This document shows positions 21,651 to 31,639 of a DNA stretch of 64,000 nt, piece after piece. Under the pieces are notes generated by a model. It searched no databases, was not told the origin of the DNA, and saw only the letters and a list, made by a program, of their open reading frames with translations. The translations under genes and the position numbers were made by a program. Every line of letters begins with the position of its first letter. The first letter of the stretch is position 1. The DNA lies in the NCBI GenBank assembly GCA_018389105.1, contig JACATO010002450.1, positions 1,930,501-1,994,500 on the forward strand. Reading direction: 5' to 3'. The stretch comes from Nautilus pompilius (Eukaryota > Mollusca > Cephalopoda > Nautilida > Nautilidae).

Positions 21651-21853
21651 TGGAATATTGTAATATTTTGAGATACGTTTTTTCTATTTTTTTTAGCTGT
21701 AGGCCGTAATTATCAAAATTAAAATTAAAAAATGCTTGAAACATTTTAGTTTACATGTAATGTGTCTAGAATATATACAATTTTCACTTTCTGAAATAAC
21801 TGACAAAAAATATTGAACTCTTCCACGATATTCTAATTTTTTGAGATGCACTG
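21651..21853 (-). repeat. Right ~200 bp inverted repeat of the Tc1 element, IR/DR type
   Basis: Inverted partner of 20315-20515. The inner direct repeat is at 21652-21676 and the outer one ends at 21853. Divergence between the arms is moderate, roughly one base in five by eye, showing that the copy is not recent. Confidence 0.85.
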
Positions 21854-22319
21854 TATATTCTATAGCTAAAGGTTAAAGTCAGATTATTCTTTGGTAATAT
21901 TCAGCTTGCGATAAATATTAGGTCAAACCAGTGCTTCTCAAACTTCGTGATACTGTGACCCACTAAAATGATAAATGGATTTTTGCAACCCCTCCCCATG
22001 AATAAAACTGATGATTTTATCGGGGTTAGGATTCGGAAAGAAACAGATATACAGACAGGAGCAGTGATTACAAATAATATTTTTTTAAACTAATTCAGTT
22101 ACATTTCATGAACATTTGGGCAAATTGTGCGGGTTCAATATTTTTCTCTGTTGTTGTAATAACAACATTAAAAACAAATTGAAATCAAATCTATTTACAA
22201 AGGCTTATTAAGTTGCTTTCTACCGTAAGTCCGGAATTTTTTTTCAACAAATCTCAGAGTCCGGAAAAGTGGCATGTCTGAATATACCGCTAACATTTTA
22301 AAGGGAAGCATGAACTCGC

Positions 22320-23970
22320 TTACTTTTGCATAATTCCTGAAATCTGGGTGTTACTTTCGAGACAGCCACTCTTATTTCTTGGTCCACATTTATTTCTGAT
22401 TGGTATTTGTTTTTTTTATTGCAACAGCTGTAGAAAACTCTGACTAGTACAAACAGGATGTTGCAAACGGAATCAGTATTCTCATAGCCTTCTCACTTAA
22501 TTCTGTGTGCTCGTCTTGCACACTGATCCAGAGACATGTTGGGAATTTTATTTTCAGAGAAGTGTCAGCAGAGACGTCAATGAATTGCTGCTCCTCGGTA
22601 GTAGTGAGTACACCAGCTATTTAGTTAGCATCGATTAGGTTCCTTATCTTGTCAAATCTTTATATTTCCACATCTGGGAAATAGTTCTGAAAGTGAGATT
22701 TTAGAGAAGAGAGGTGACATAAAATACAAATTTTCACATCTTCACTAATTCCTGTGTTACTGCTCTCAATAAATTGTTTTAAAGTAGGAAACATATTTTC
22801 CATTTTACTCTTCCACAGTTCAACTTTCCTAATAATCGATTTTAATTTGTCATTGAGATGAAGAATATTGTTATCACCACCTTGCAGTGAGGTATTAAGA
22901 GTGTTCAGCTTATGGAATACGTCACTTAAATATGCTAACTACATATTGAAATCACAGTCAATAAACATGTGTGCACTACTATGCCTTCCCCCCAGTTAAA
23001 TACTGGTAAAGTTCATGTCTCAGTTCGAAAACACAGGTCAAAACGTTTCCCAGAGACAGCCATCTTGACTCGCAGTAAGAAGGGTGTCCAGCACCCATCT
23101 CTTCACAAAACCTTGCAAACATCTTCGCCTTCACAGGCCTGGTTTTTAAATAGCTCATGACATTTATAGTTGTTTGTAGAGCCTTCTCCAATGCTGGGCT
23201 CAAATCCTTCGAAGCAAGAGCTTGCCTATGAATCATACAGTGTGTCCAAACAGCACGAGGAGATTTTCGGGGTATTAAAGCCTGAAGTCCTCTGTGACAG
23301 CCAGACATAGAGCGCGCATATATATGCCCACGCAGTTTGACCATTCTAAGAGATTTGCATCAATATAGCTATCAATAATACCGAAAGGGTCCTCAGCTTT
23401 ATTCGTCCTTGTAATTTCTTTACAGAAGAATAAATCCTTATTTATTTTCCATCATCAACGAATCTAACGTACGTTATTAAATGAGCATCCTTAGCGCTAT
23501 CTGTGGCCTCCTCATCTATCTGAATGGCAGATGGTTCTCTTATCTTTTCAATCAGTTGCTCATTTAGATCCTCTGCTGTATCTGCGATTCGGCGGGAAAC
23601 AGTGTCATTAGACAAAGGGATACTGAAAAGCTGTTTGGCACTAGACCCCCCCCCAACATAGTTGTAACCATATCAATAACTGCTGGAAGAATTACATTTT
23701 CTCCAATTGTGGGGACTTTTTGCATGGAGCGATTTTGTATGCAACTCGATAAGGTAGAAGTGACTTCGAAGGAAAAGTTATATATCTAACCAGGCTCACG
23801 TTTTGTTGCTTCATCTCATCTCTTCTTCGCTGTGTGCAGGTGTCGTCTTAGTTTGCTCGGCTTCATGCTCTCAGCAGACGGCGTTTTATGACAAATACCA
23901 CACTGAGGCCGTTCTTCTCCAGTAACAGAAACAAACTTCCATCATACTTTCTTGACTTGGGCTCGCCTTC
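22320..23970 (-). pseudogene. hAT transposase pseudogene, BED zinc finger type
   Basis: In minus-strand order: BED finger at about 23960-23830 (RKYDGSFVSVTGEERPQC, then a second Cys and KLRRHLHT); RRIADTAEDLNEQLIEKIRE and AIQIDEATD at about 23600-23500 (first catalytic Asp); YIDANLLEWSN at about 23370. The intact stretch 23344-22979 contains ARSMSGCHRGLQALIPRKSP, WTHCMIHRQALASKDL and ESRWLSLGNVL. The C-terminal dimerisation area is at about 22500-22330 (EKAMRILI, FATSCLY). The Thr-Asp-Gly usually just before ARSMSG is missing at an indel, so the second catalytic Asp is lost. Several other stops occur. Confidence 0.85.
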
Positions 23971-24399
23971 ATCAGCACTACCGGCAGATTGGTCGTCGTT
24001 AGCTTTTCTCTTAAAAGTAACAGATAAAAATACTGAACTTTACCGACACGTACACTTCCACAGACATTCTAAAGACTACGGGTGCAGTACTACACGGCAC
24101 GCGAATATTTCCGAGAGAAGTCGAACCCGACTATCGGAGTTCAGTGTCAATCGATCGCCAATATCCGGCAATAATTTGTCACGTGACCAACAGGTGTCAG
24201 TTGTTATACTCTGCAGAAATGAGTTTTGTCCATTTTGATCGCGTTAAAACCCCAATCCACGACACACACTACGCTTACACCAAAGCAACTTACTTTTTGA
24301 CATAACAGCGGATTTTAACGGGTGGATTCAGCCGACGATCGCCATATTCGGCAATCGTTCGGCTGATGACTGGGACGAAAGTGAAATCAGAAAATTCGC

Positions 24400-25050
24400 C
24401 GCCGCCGTCCGTGTCGTTGAAAAGTGGTGGAATTAATTTTAAAAAGTGAAAGAAATAAACTGAAAGTAGCATATTCATATTTCTAGAAAAGTCGGTAAAG
24501 ACATTTTATTATTAAACAAACAATAATCATTATTAAACAACGCGAGTTTCCACCGCATATGTTTGGAAGCTGGACCCTCGTTTCCTGTTCACCAGTTTAT
24601 TGGATAGTGCTGAGAGGCCAGATCAATGCACTCTACAAATTTATCGAAGAGGTTTTCAGGATGTGGCCTGGATCTCCACAAGAATTCGACCAGACATGAA
24701 TTTATTAAGTCCTCTTGAGTTCCCTGCGTGTTTCGCACCATCCTTGTCTTTAAAATTTTCCACTGCCTCCAGTTTCTAAACATATACGACGGAAACTCGC
24801 ATTGCTTAATAATAATAATTGTTTGTTTAATAATAAAATATCTTTACAAACTTTTCCAAACATATGTTTGTTTAATAATAATTATTGTTGTTGTTTCAAA
24901 TTCTCTTTGAAATATATGGAATATAAATATATTCCTTTGAGTTTTCTTCAGTTCAGTACCCCCAGAAATATGAATATGTTACTTTCAGTTTATTTCTCTC
25001 ACTTTTTTTTTTTTATTAATTCCACTTTCCAACGTCAACGGGGAATTCGA
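24400..25050. repeat. Long imperfect inverted repeat (fold-back) around a Merlin-like fragment
   Basis: The left arm (about 24400-24573) is an inverted copy of the right arm (about 24768-25050). The best part pairs 24494-24573 with 24768-24847 (GTTTAATAATAAAAT-TCTTTAC outward, CATATGTTT-GAA-CTGG inward). An outer block pairs 24425-24480 with about 24965-25030 (TACTTTCAGTTTATTTCT). The right arm carries about 110 extra bp at 24855-24964. The loop encodes part of a Merlin-type transposase. The structure lies inside the 3.3 kb hAT. Confidence 0.7.
24589..24770 (-). pseudogene. Merlin (ISXO2/IS1016-like) transposase C-terminal fragment
   Basis: The minus-strand open stretch reads NWRQWKILKTRMVRNTQGTQ and then LVEFLWRSRPHPENLFDKF. 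The WR/KxWK, R-GTQ--L--YLVEF-WR arrangement is the closing part of ISXO2-like DDE transposases, which in animals are the Merlin superfamily. Only about 60 residues remain and the catalytic DDE residues lie in the missing part. It is flanked on both sides by inverted arms that may be Merlin terminal repeats. Confidence 0.6.
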
Positions 25051-25874
25051 GTACAACCAGTTCATTTCAAAGCAACGTTCTATAACATAAATAATAATGT
25101 AGGGAATACAATATTGTTGGCGGTTTATAGAACCCTGTGACTCTGCTAAGAAAAGGAAGCAGGTGGAAAACCGATTCATAAGCTCAGAAGTCCGATCGTC
25201 CCCGAGGGTCTCTACCCACAGTTTGAGAACCACTGGGTTAAACTGTATTTCTAGATAGGCAGCCTTTTGTAGTAGCTATTCATTTTAGTGAGGTTTCCTC
25301 CCCATAGTACATAAAAAAGAGTAAATCAAGAATTGTAGAGTTTTAACAGATTTAGATTAACAAGATAACCACTTTAATAAACAGTCGCGATGAAAAAGAA
25401 AAGCCACTGTTAACCCATTGATTGCCGGAATGCATAACTACCTTTGGCAATCAGAAAAGCAGTCGCTTGAGCGAGATTTTAAGGAAACAAACTAACTTAA
25501 AGGTTATCGCATTCCAAAGAATTAAAAAATAATAATAATAATACGAAAACAAAGAAAAATTATAAAAAAAAGATTTTGTAGGACACACTTTGACTAGCTT
25601 TATACTGGGTCAAAGCATTGGGACAATCCTACCTCCCTCCAGAGAGAGAGGGAGTAGGGTTGGGTAGCCGGCTCGCAGTCTCAATGTAAACTGATTTTGG
25701 CTAAAATCCTTTAAGACCTTAAGTTTTCATTTTAAAAAAAATTATCAATTTTTGTTACTAATCGAAATTTAAATAAAATTTCTTTGAACCTAAAAAAAAA
25801 AGATAGGAAAATGAAGAAACCTTAGAGTAATTCGTTATTTTATTTGATCTAAATGTATCGCTAATGCTCTAGAC

Positions 25875-26406
25875 CAGAGGTTCTCAACCTTTTTTTGCTA
25901 ATGGCCCCTTCTGACTCGTAATTTACTTCGGTGGCCCCCTCACAGCCGTTAGAGGTAAAAAAAGAGCTTATTTTACTATTTACAGTATATATGAGTTGCA
26001 TTTGTATTATATAAAACAAAAAATATTTGTTTTAGTTTACAAAAACAACCAATTCTACGCAAATAAACTTACATTTTAACAAACAAAATTCTATGAACCA
26101 TGAATGTGCACTAGTAGCACGACCTACAATATATATAAGGACTACCAAAGACCTATTATAACGCGCACTATATTCATAAGAAATTTTTGAAACAAAACAT
26201 TTTTATCACTGTTTATTCATTCAATGCGATCCTTGTGGCTGATGCAGATCCGCAAGTTTTTTAATATCTGGCTCCAGCGTTGTCAATGACAGACGAAGAT
26301 CAATCACTGCCGAATGTTCCAAGAGCGGGCTACGGCTATATGCGTTGAAATAATTAACCGTTGCTAAATAGTACGTAAGCAGACCAATCGTAATGTTGAA
26401 TAACAT
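25875..26406 (-). mobile_element. Truncated hAT element: 3' end plus transposase C-terminus
   Basis: A hAT-like terminal repeat starts at 25875 (CAGAGGTTCTCAACCTTTTT). Minus-strand 26406-26221 ends in a hAT C-terminus (DLRLSLTTLEPDIKKLADLHQPQGSH), the signature tail of GTF2IRD2/ZBED-like hAT transposases. Orientation and spacing fit one element whose 5' part is missing. No opposite end was found. Confidence 0.7.
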
Positions 26407-26589
26407 TTAGAAAAAGGAAAAAAAAGGATAAAATTTAAAAAAAAACACTTTAGTATTTTAAATAAAATGCATACTCTTGATAACTCGAAGTTGCAGGGAC
26501 CTTCCAAAATATTTCGAGTTATTGAAAGTTTGATTTATCAAAGTTGACTTTTTAATTTATGTTCCTGTTTCTATGCTCGGAGGATAACG

Positions 26590-26775
26590 GGTACATTAGG
26601 CCCTATGCCAACCAGGTAAGCTTCTCTGGTTTTATCGGCCTCTTTAGGCCATGTAGAAAGGGTATTTGGAGGAATGTCAAACTGCTTTGCTGTTTCTGTT
26701 TTACTTTTTATCTACTCTCAACTTTGAAAATTGCCTGATGCTTCGTCTCAATTTTGTGAGTCTGAAGCCATACCG
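26590..26775 (-). pseudogene. Tigger/pogo transposase N-terminal fragment
   Basis: The minus strand from about 26770 reads KHQAIFKVES and, after a frame change, SKTETAKQFDIPPNTLSTW. This is the psq/CENP-B-type helix-turn-helix start of Tigger transposases. Flanking sequence at 26480-26550 with repeated TCGAGTTATTGAAAGTTTGA-like wording fits a Tigger terminal region. The remainder of the transposase is missing. Confidence 0.55.
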
Positions 26776-27157
26776 ACTGCGAGTTGTTGCAGAGGAGGCG
26801 TGTCAAAAGACAAGTGGTACGAGGGGAAAGTTGTGAATCTTTTTATAGGTAGGAAAACAAAATACGATCACAATCAATCACCCGGTGTTGACTGACAAAC
26901 TTCGAATTATGAAGAGAAATTAACGAGTAATTGCACTTCAAGGAACTAAAATAATGCCTCGACCTATCGAACCAGGGAAAGTTATCTGCTGTTTTTATAA
27001 TGGAAGACAACGGTATATCCGAGATGTCGAGAGTCCACTCAAATCTCTCAAACTGATAATTCCAACAACTGTGATAGTTTCCTTGTAAGGTAAAGTGGCA
27101 GCAGTGATACGTTATCTCTTAAAGAGAGAAGGTACATTAACTAGAAAGCAATTTCAA

Positions 27158-27176
27158 TATAATAATAATAATAATA

Positions 27177-27219
<43 letters not shown>
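27158..27219. repeat. (AAT)n microsatellite
   Basis: About 60 bp of AAT/ATA units with one interruption near 27179. Confidence 0.95.
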
Positions 27220-27220
<1 letters not shown>

Positions 27221-27749
27221 TTAGATTTGAAAATTCAGAATACTGAATAAATATACTTTCAAACCTACGAAAGCATCGTGCATTAATGAATTTCTAAACT
27301 AATTTTATTACGAATGTTATCTAAATACTTTAATTGTTCTTACACAGTACATATCATTAAAGGCACAAGTGAAAGTAAAATGATGCAGCTGATTAATTTA
27401 GTTAGTCTTCAGAAATAGAAAAATAACGCTAACTGTACTCTTTACTATTATTTTATTACTGTCACGGAAACAAAAACAGCCAGTAAAGTCAGACTATTTA
27501 CACATAAGTGGCAAAAGAATTATGGATGCATGAATTACTTTTAAAAGTATTTCATAGAGAGGTGTTGTTAACAGCAATCTAAACCTTACAGTAATTCTAA
27601 GGTTTGGAGCTTTACTAACCAACAAACATTAAACATATTAAATAAATACTCAAAAACTTTCTTCATTGATTAACTAAAACCTAGTCATGCAACCGATTTC
27701 ATTTCAACGTCTTAAGGGACCCCTCCCAAAAAAGGGATAGAGCCATTTT

Positions 27750-28430
27750 ATTAGTTTAAATAACTTCATCACATAGCAAGGATTCCTACAGCGGCACAAC
27801 CTTCCCCTTCTACCCTTGCTTGCTCAATCACTCGTCACGCACTGTGGCTATCTCAGTGTCTCCACGACCCCGAACGAGCCTCGTGATTCTGAATAGCTCT
27901 CGAAGCAGACCTTACAATCAGAGTAAAAGAAAGAACAAAAAAGAGGGACGAACACGTTTACCCGCGCAGTCGACACGATAGTGTTCTCTTGGCCAGGGTT
28001 TGATTGGTGCCCTTTAATTTTTAAAGTCGAGTGCGACATACGCAGGCTGGATGTTATTACATCACTCCACGCATTCATTCATAGCCATCAAGATCGTCGT
28101 AGCGCCTTGATTGAATGAAGAGTCTGCCGGAAACAAGAGTCGCAGTCCCCCTTCCCTTCCCCAAATCGACTTATTACTCATCTGGGTTCGGCCCGAATCA
28201 GTTTACTACGTACTCTGTTTTCAATTTCAACTTTTTGTTGCTGCTGCTGCTGCTGCTGCTGCTGTTGTTGTTGTTGTTGATGAGCGAGTTCAACTCGTGA
28301 CTGAGCCGCCAAGCGGCCCGGTCCACCCGACACCGGGAGGTCGCTCTCTGTGTCGGGCTGTTGTTGTTGCTGATGCTGTCGTGATTCTACTTGCATACAG
28401 CTGCAATTTATGACGGAAAATGTTCTTATA
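27750..28430. promoter_or_regulatory. GC-richer patch, candidate promoter or first-exon region
   Basis: This patch contains more CpG than the surrounding 20 kb, plus a CTG/GTT repeat. It could be the promoter and 5' untranslated exon of the downstream plus-strand DENND4 gene, whose first coding exon is preceded by a splice acceptor. No core promoter motif or clear donor site can be supported, and the distance to the first coding exon is about 19 kb. Confidence 0.25.
28235..28280. repeat. (CTG)n(TTG)n triplet repeat
   Basis: About nine CTG units followed by TTG units. On the minus strand it would read polyglutamine within a 72-codon open frame (28178-28396), but nothing else supports a protein there. 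Confidence 0.95.
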
Positions 28431-31410
28431 CAAAATAAAAACGAGTCTGAGAATCTTTTTGTTCGCTAAAACCGACAGAAATGTTTCCCAATATGCTAAT
28501 AATTAACATCTAACGTTCCTCTACAGTATTCATTCATAAATTAGTTAATCAGGACTAGATCAAGTCAGGCGGCCGTGAATAATAGCATCCCTCTCTCTGT
28601 GTGCGTTTAAAATATCGTGGTTCTAAACACTTTTAGTCGTTAAATGCACTGATCTAACCTGACAGCCAGGGGGAAATGACAATGACGATAATATTATACT
28701 AGGAGTAATGCAAATTCACCATGGCAACAATAAGATTTGGTTTTTTGTGTATATTCTATCTATGGCGACCTTTCTCGGAGTTGACCGTTTTCCCAAGGGA
28801 TCATTGCAATAATTTTACTGGTTATTTCGGGCAGATATCAGGCGAAGATGAAGAGTCTTTGCACTTTGACTTCCGTGAATTTTGTTTTGTGGTAGTGTAA
28901 AATTATAATGGAACTAAATGCCGTTAGACTTGGTACATTTTTTAGCAACCTAGAAGTAGTAAGTGCCCTGGAACTACAAACATTCATAAGTAATATTTTA
29001 AGATGTACAGATTCCTTTATTCCTTTTCCTATCATAAACTACAAATTAAAAACTATGTGTGTATGTGTGTGTGTTTGTTCATAGCACATACTTTTATCGA
29101 GGCCCTGCGAAAGCGATAGCAGATATTTCGATTCCGAGAAAATTAAAACTGTTACAAAGTTTTACTACCTTAGTTTTAAACTGAAGTCAATTTGGCGGAT
29201 GCACATATACGGTGTAAGTTGTCTCCGCCCAAGGATACGACCGATAAAGTAGTCCAATATGGAGTTTGATGGTGTTTTTCAACACGTTGATATGGAATAC
29301 GTTTGTAAATATTTCACTTTCACCATCTTCTGCCAAAGTGATGAACAGATGAAAGTGGACCGCGAAAGTTCCAGGGTCTCTATGTTTTAAAGCACTCGTG
29401 AGTAAGTATAATCTTCGTTAAAACCCCCTGTGCGTTTCCTTTTGACACCAATCGTGTGCAATATGGGTGACGGCGAATCTGCTGTAGTATCGCACCACCA
29501 CCACCTCCTCCACCTCGACTAGCTGCTGTATGTTTCCACCCTTTTTGTTTTTATCTGTTTCAGGGCCGTGCCTTTCAGATTAATGGATATTTTATCTGCA
29601 GTTTTATATAGCAAACTGGATTGAACTGATTCCTGCTTAGAAATTATTTAGTGAATAGATTTCTCGGATGGAATTGTAAACAGCCTAACTAGGTCTGAAA
29701 TAGGCTACCTCATCTTCTGGTTACTTATTTCTGCTGAGTCCACCACGGACCCTTAACATTTAATGCATGTATGTGTGTATTCAGAACCATGTTTTCACCA
29801 GTCTCGATAAACTCTGGATTTACTAGAAAAAGGAAATGGAAGAAAATAGAACATTAGAATTTAAATAAAACAACAAACATGAAAAAGTAATTTTAACTAT
29901 CAGTAATAGAGTAGTCGGGCTACTTATTACAGAATTTGTTTATGTATTATTGTTTATACAAGAAAAATCTACTTTTTGATAACATTGGATATGTAAATAA
30001 TAAACAAAAACACCCATGAAACGTTGGTATCATGATGCTAAAGGGTAGCCAGAACAAATCTGAAGATATCGAGCATGCAGTTTTAATTTTTAATTCATTT
30101 TATACAAACACTTAAAAATATAACACTATTTCGAGAGCTATTTAATATATGTCAGTGAAATTATATATTTTCTGTCATAGGTGCTACCAGCTGAGTTTAA
30201 TAAGGTTTACAGCATGGTATATGCAGAAAGCACCATATACAAATTTGTAACAGTTTTTCATGTTTTTAGCTTAAGAATTTGTTAAGAACAGCTATAAATT
30301 TTTTCATATTTAAAGTAAATAATTGCTTATAAAATTAATATTGTCTCAAAGTTCTGTGACAATGCATTAAGGCAACTGGAGCAAAAAGATAATAAACTTA
30401 GGCCACCATCCAACAAGCATTTCTCCAGGCAGGTGGATCTCAGCTAGTTTTGTTTGTATGTCCATCATATGCTTTCATGAAACTACTGGCAGCATAGCGC
30501 TAGAAATAAACGGAAACCTGACAAACCCCAAGTTACATGAAAGTATTAGTAATTATGGCTATGGTATCATGGAATTACTACTTAATAGCAACTCTGTGCA
30601 TCATCAACTGTAGGAATGTGAAATGTAACCAGTGTATTTAGTCACAGTAATCAAGATGTTTAGATCTGACAACATAAAATGTTGAGGGCCCCTAAATGCC
30701 ATCATTGCGCATATCAGTGATTTGCATAGGCATATCAAGGATCCCAAGAACTCAAGATTTCAGGTCCTATGACGGTAAATTGGATTTGGATGCATTAGTG
30801 TACATTGCCATGATTCTCTTGGACTGTTGTTAATTTTTAATGAGTTTTAGTGTGTAAAATGATTTTATATCATTTGTCATGCTTTAATTTTCATTTTACC
30901 AAACATAGTAACTCTAATAATCACAATGGGTCTGAAGAAATCAGGCCATGACGAGTTGCTGATCACTTGAATAAAAAAATAATTAATCAAACATTACACT
31001 GATAGCATGATTTGTTTGTTTACCCATTGAGCACCACAAAGTAATAATAAACACTTAACTGTTAAAACAATTTTTAAAATGCATCTGATCATTGTTGAGT
31101 ACGATTTATTTCTTTTTTATTATATCTGGTTCATATATTTTTATATACATTGGCAGCTATATATGAAAACACGCAAATTAGATTGGAAAATGTGCCATGT
31201 TCTATCAGAGCTCATAAACAAAAATTAGCATAAATTGCACGATCTTTTCTAAACCCTTCAATAATATACACTGATATCTCAGTGTAAACCTTTTTTTTTT
31301 TTTTTTGGAGGATGTAAGCAATTGGCTGATGAAACTTAGATGATGAAAGTCATAAAGAAAATGTGAACTTTTTGTTTGATTGGCAGTAAGAAAATTCAAA
31401 AAGAGTGATT
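28431..31410. other. No gene seen
   Basis: AT-rich DNA with a short GT microsatellite (29055-29076) and a T16 run (31291-31306). GTGAGTAAGT at 29398 is a strong-looking donor without a recognisable exon. No proteins or mobile elements were recognised. Confidence 0.45.
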
Positions 31411-31419
31411 ATTCCATGA

Positions 31420-31600
31420 TGACTGGTTATTGTTTCCATGGCTTTGGAAACATGAATTTGACAATCAAATTTGTGTTAAATGTACATGGTGCCATGATGC
31501 AAAGAAGAAAGTTGCATTTGCAATAGATGGAAGTATGAACATCCAGTATGATGCATTAATGCAACACAAAATAAATCCTGGTTCGTTGGACTCTCAACAT
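31420..31600 (+). pseudogene. Possible zinc-finger fragment of a hAT-derived protein
   Basis: The open plus-strand stretch reads CVKCTWCHDAKKKVAFAIDG and later YDALMQHKI. The CxxC plus later His resembles the N-terminal TTF/BED-like finger of ZNF862/KIAA1586-type hAT-derived proteins. Only about 60 residues remain with no supporting context, so this is a weak call. Confidence 0.25.
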
Positions 31601-31639
31601 TCTGAAACAGACCCATGTTTATTAGAGTGAGGAGTGAGT

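Larger units (their letters stand above)
20315..21853 (-). mobile_element. Tc1-like transposon with long IR/DR ends
   Basis: A 1.54 kb element bounded by TA at 20313-20314 and 21854-21855. Both ends open with CAGnTGCATCTnAAAAAATT followed by AGAATAT, in inverted orientation. About 180 bp further in, each arm repeats the motif ATCTCAAAATATTA, so the ~200 bp arms have the IR/DR layout used by Sleeping Beauty-type Tc1 elements. The interior carries a disrupted minus-strand Tc1 transposase. Its wording is strikingly like a Tc1 family common in teleost fishes and lampreys. Confidence 0.95.
21929..25235 (-). mobile_element. hAT (ZBED-type) transposon, 3.3 kb
   Basis: The left end begins CAGTGCTTCTCAAACTTCGT. 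The right end read inward is CAGTGGTTCTCAAACTGTGG, a good hAT inverted pair. The flanking 8-mers GGTCAAAC (21921-21928) and GGTTAAAC (25236-25243) differ at one base, consistent with a decayed target duplication. The transposase is on the minus strand at about 22320-23970. The segment between the transposase start and the right end carries a separate fold-back repeat with a Merlin-like fragment. Confidence 0.9.

Noticed and set aside
28178..28396. Minus-strand polyglutamine open frame
   Set aside because: Explained by the CTG/TTG microsatellite; there is no recognisable protein on either side.
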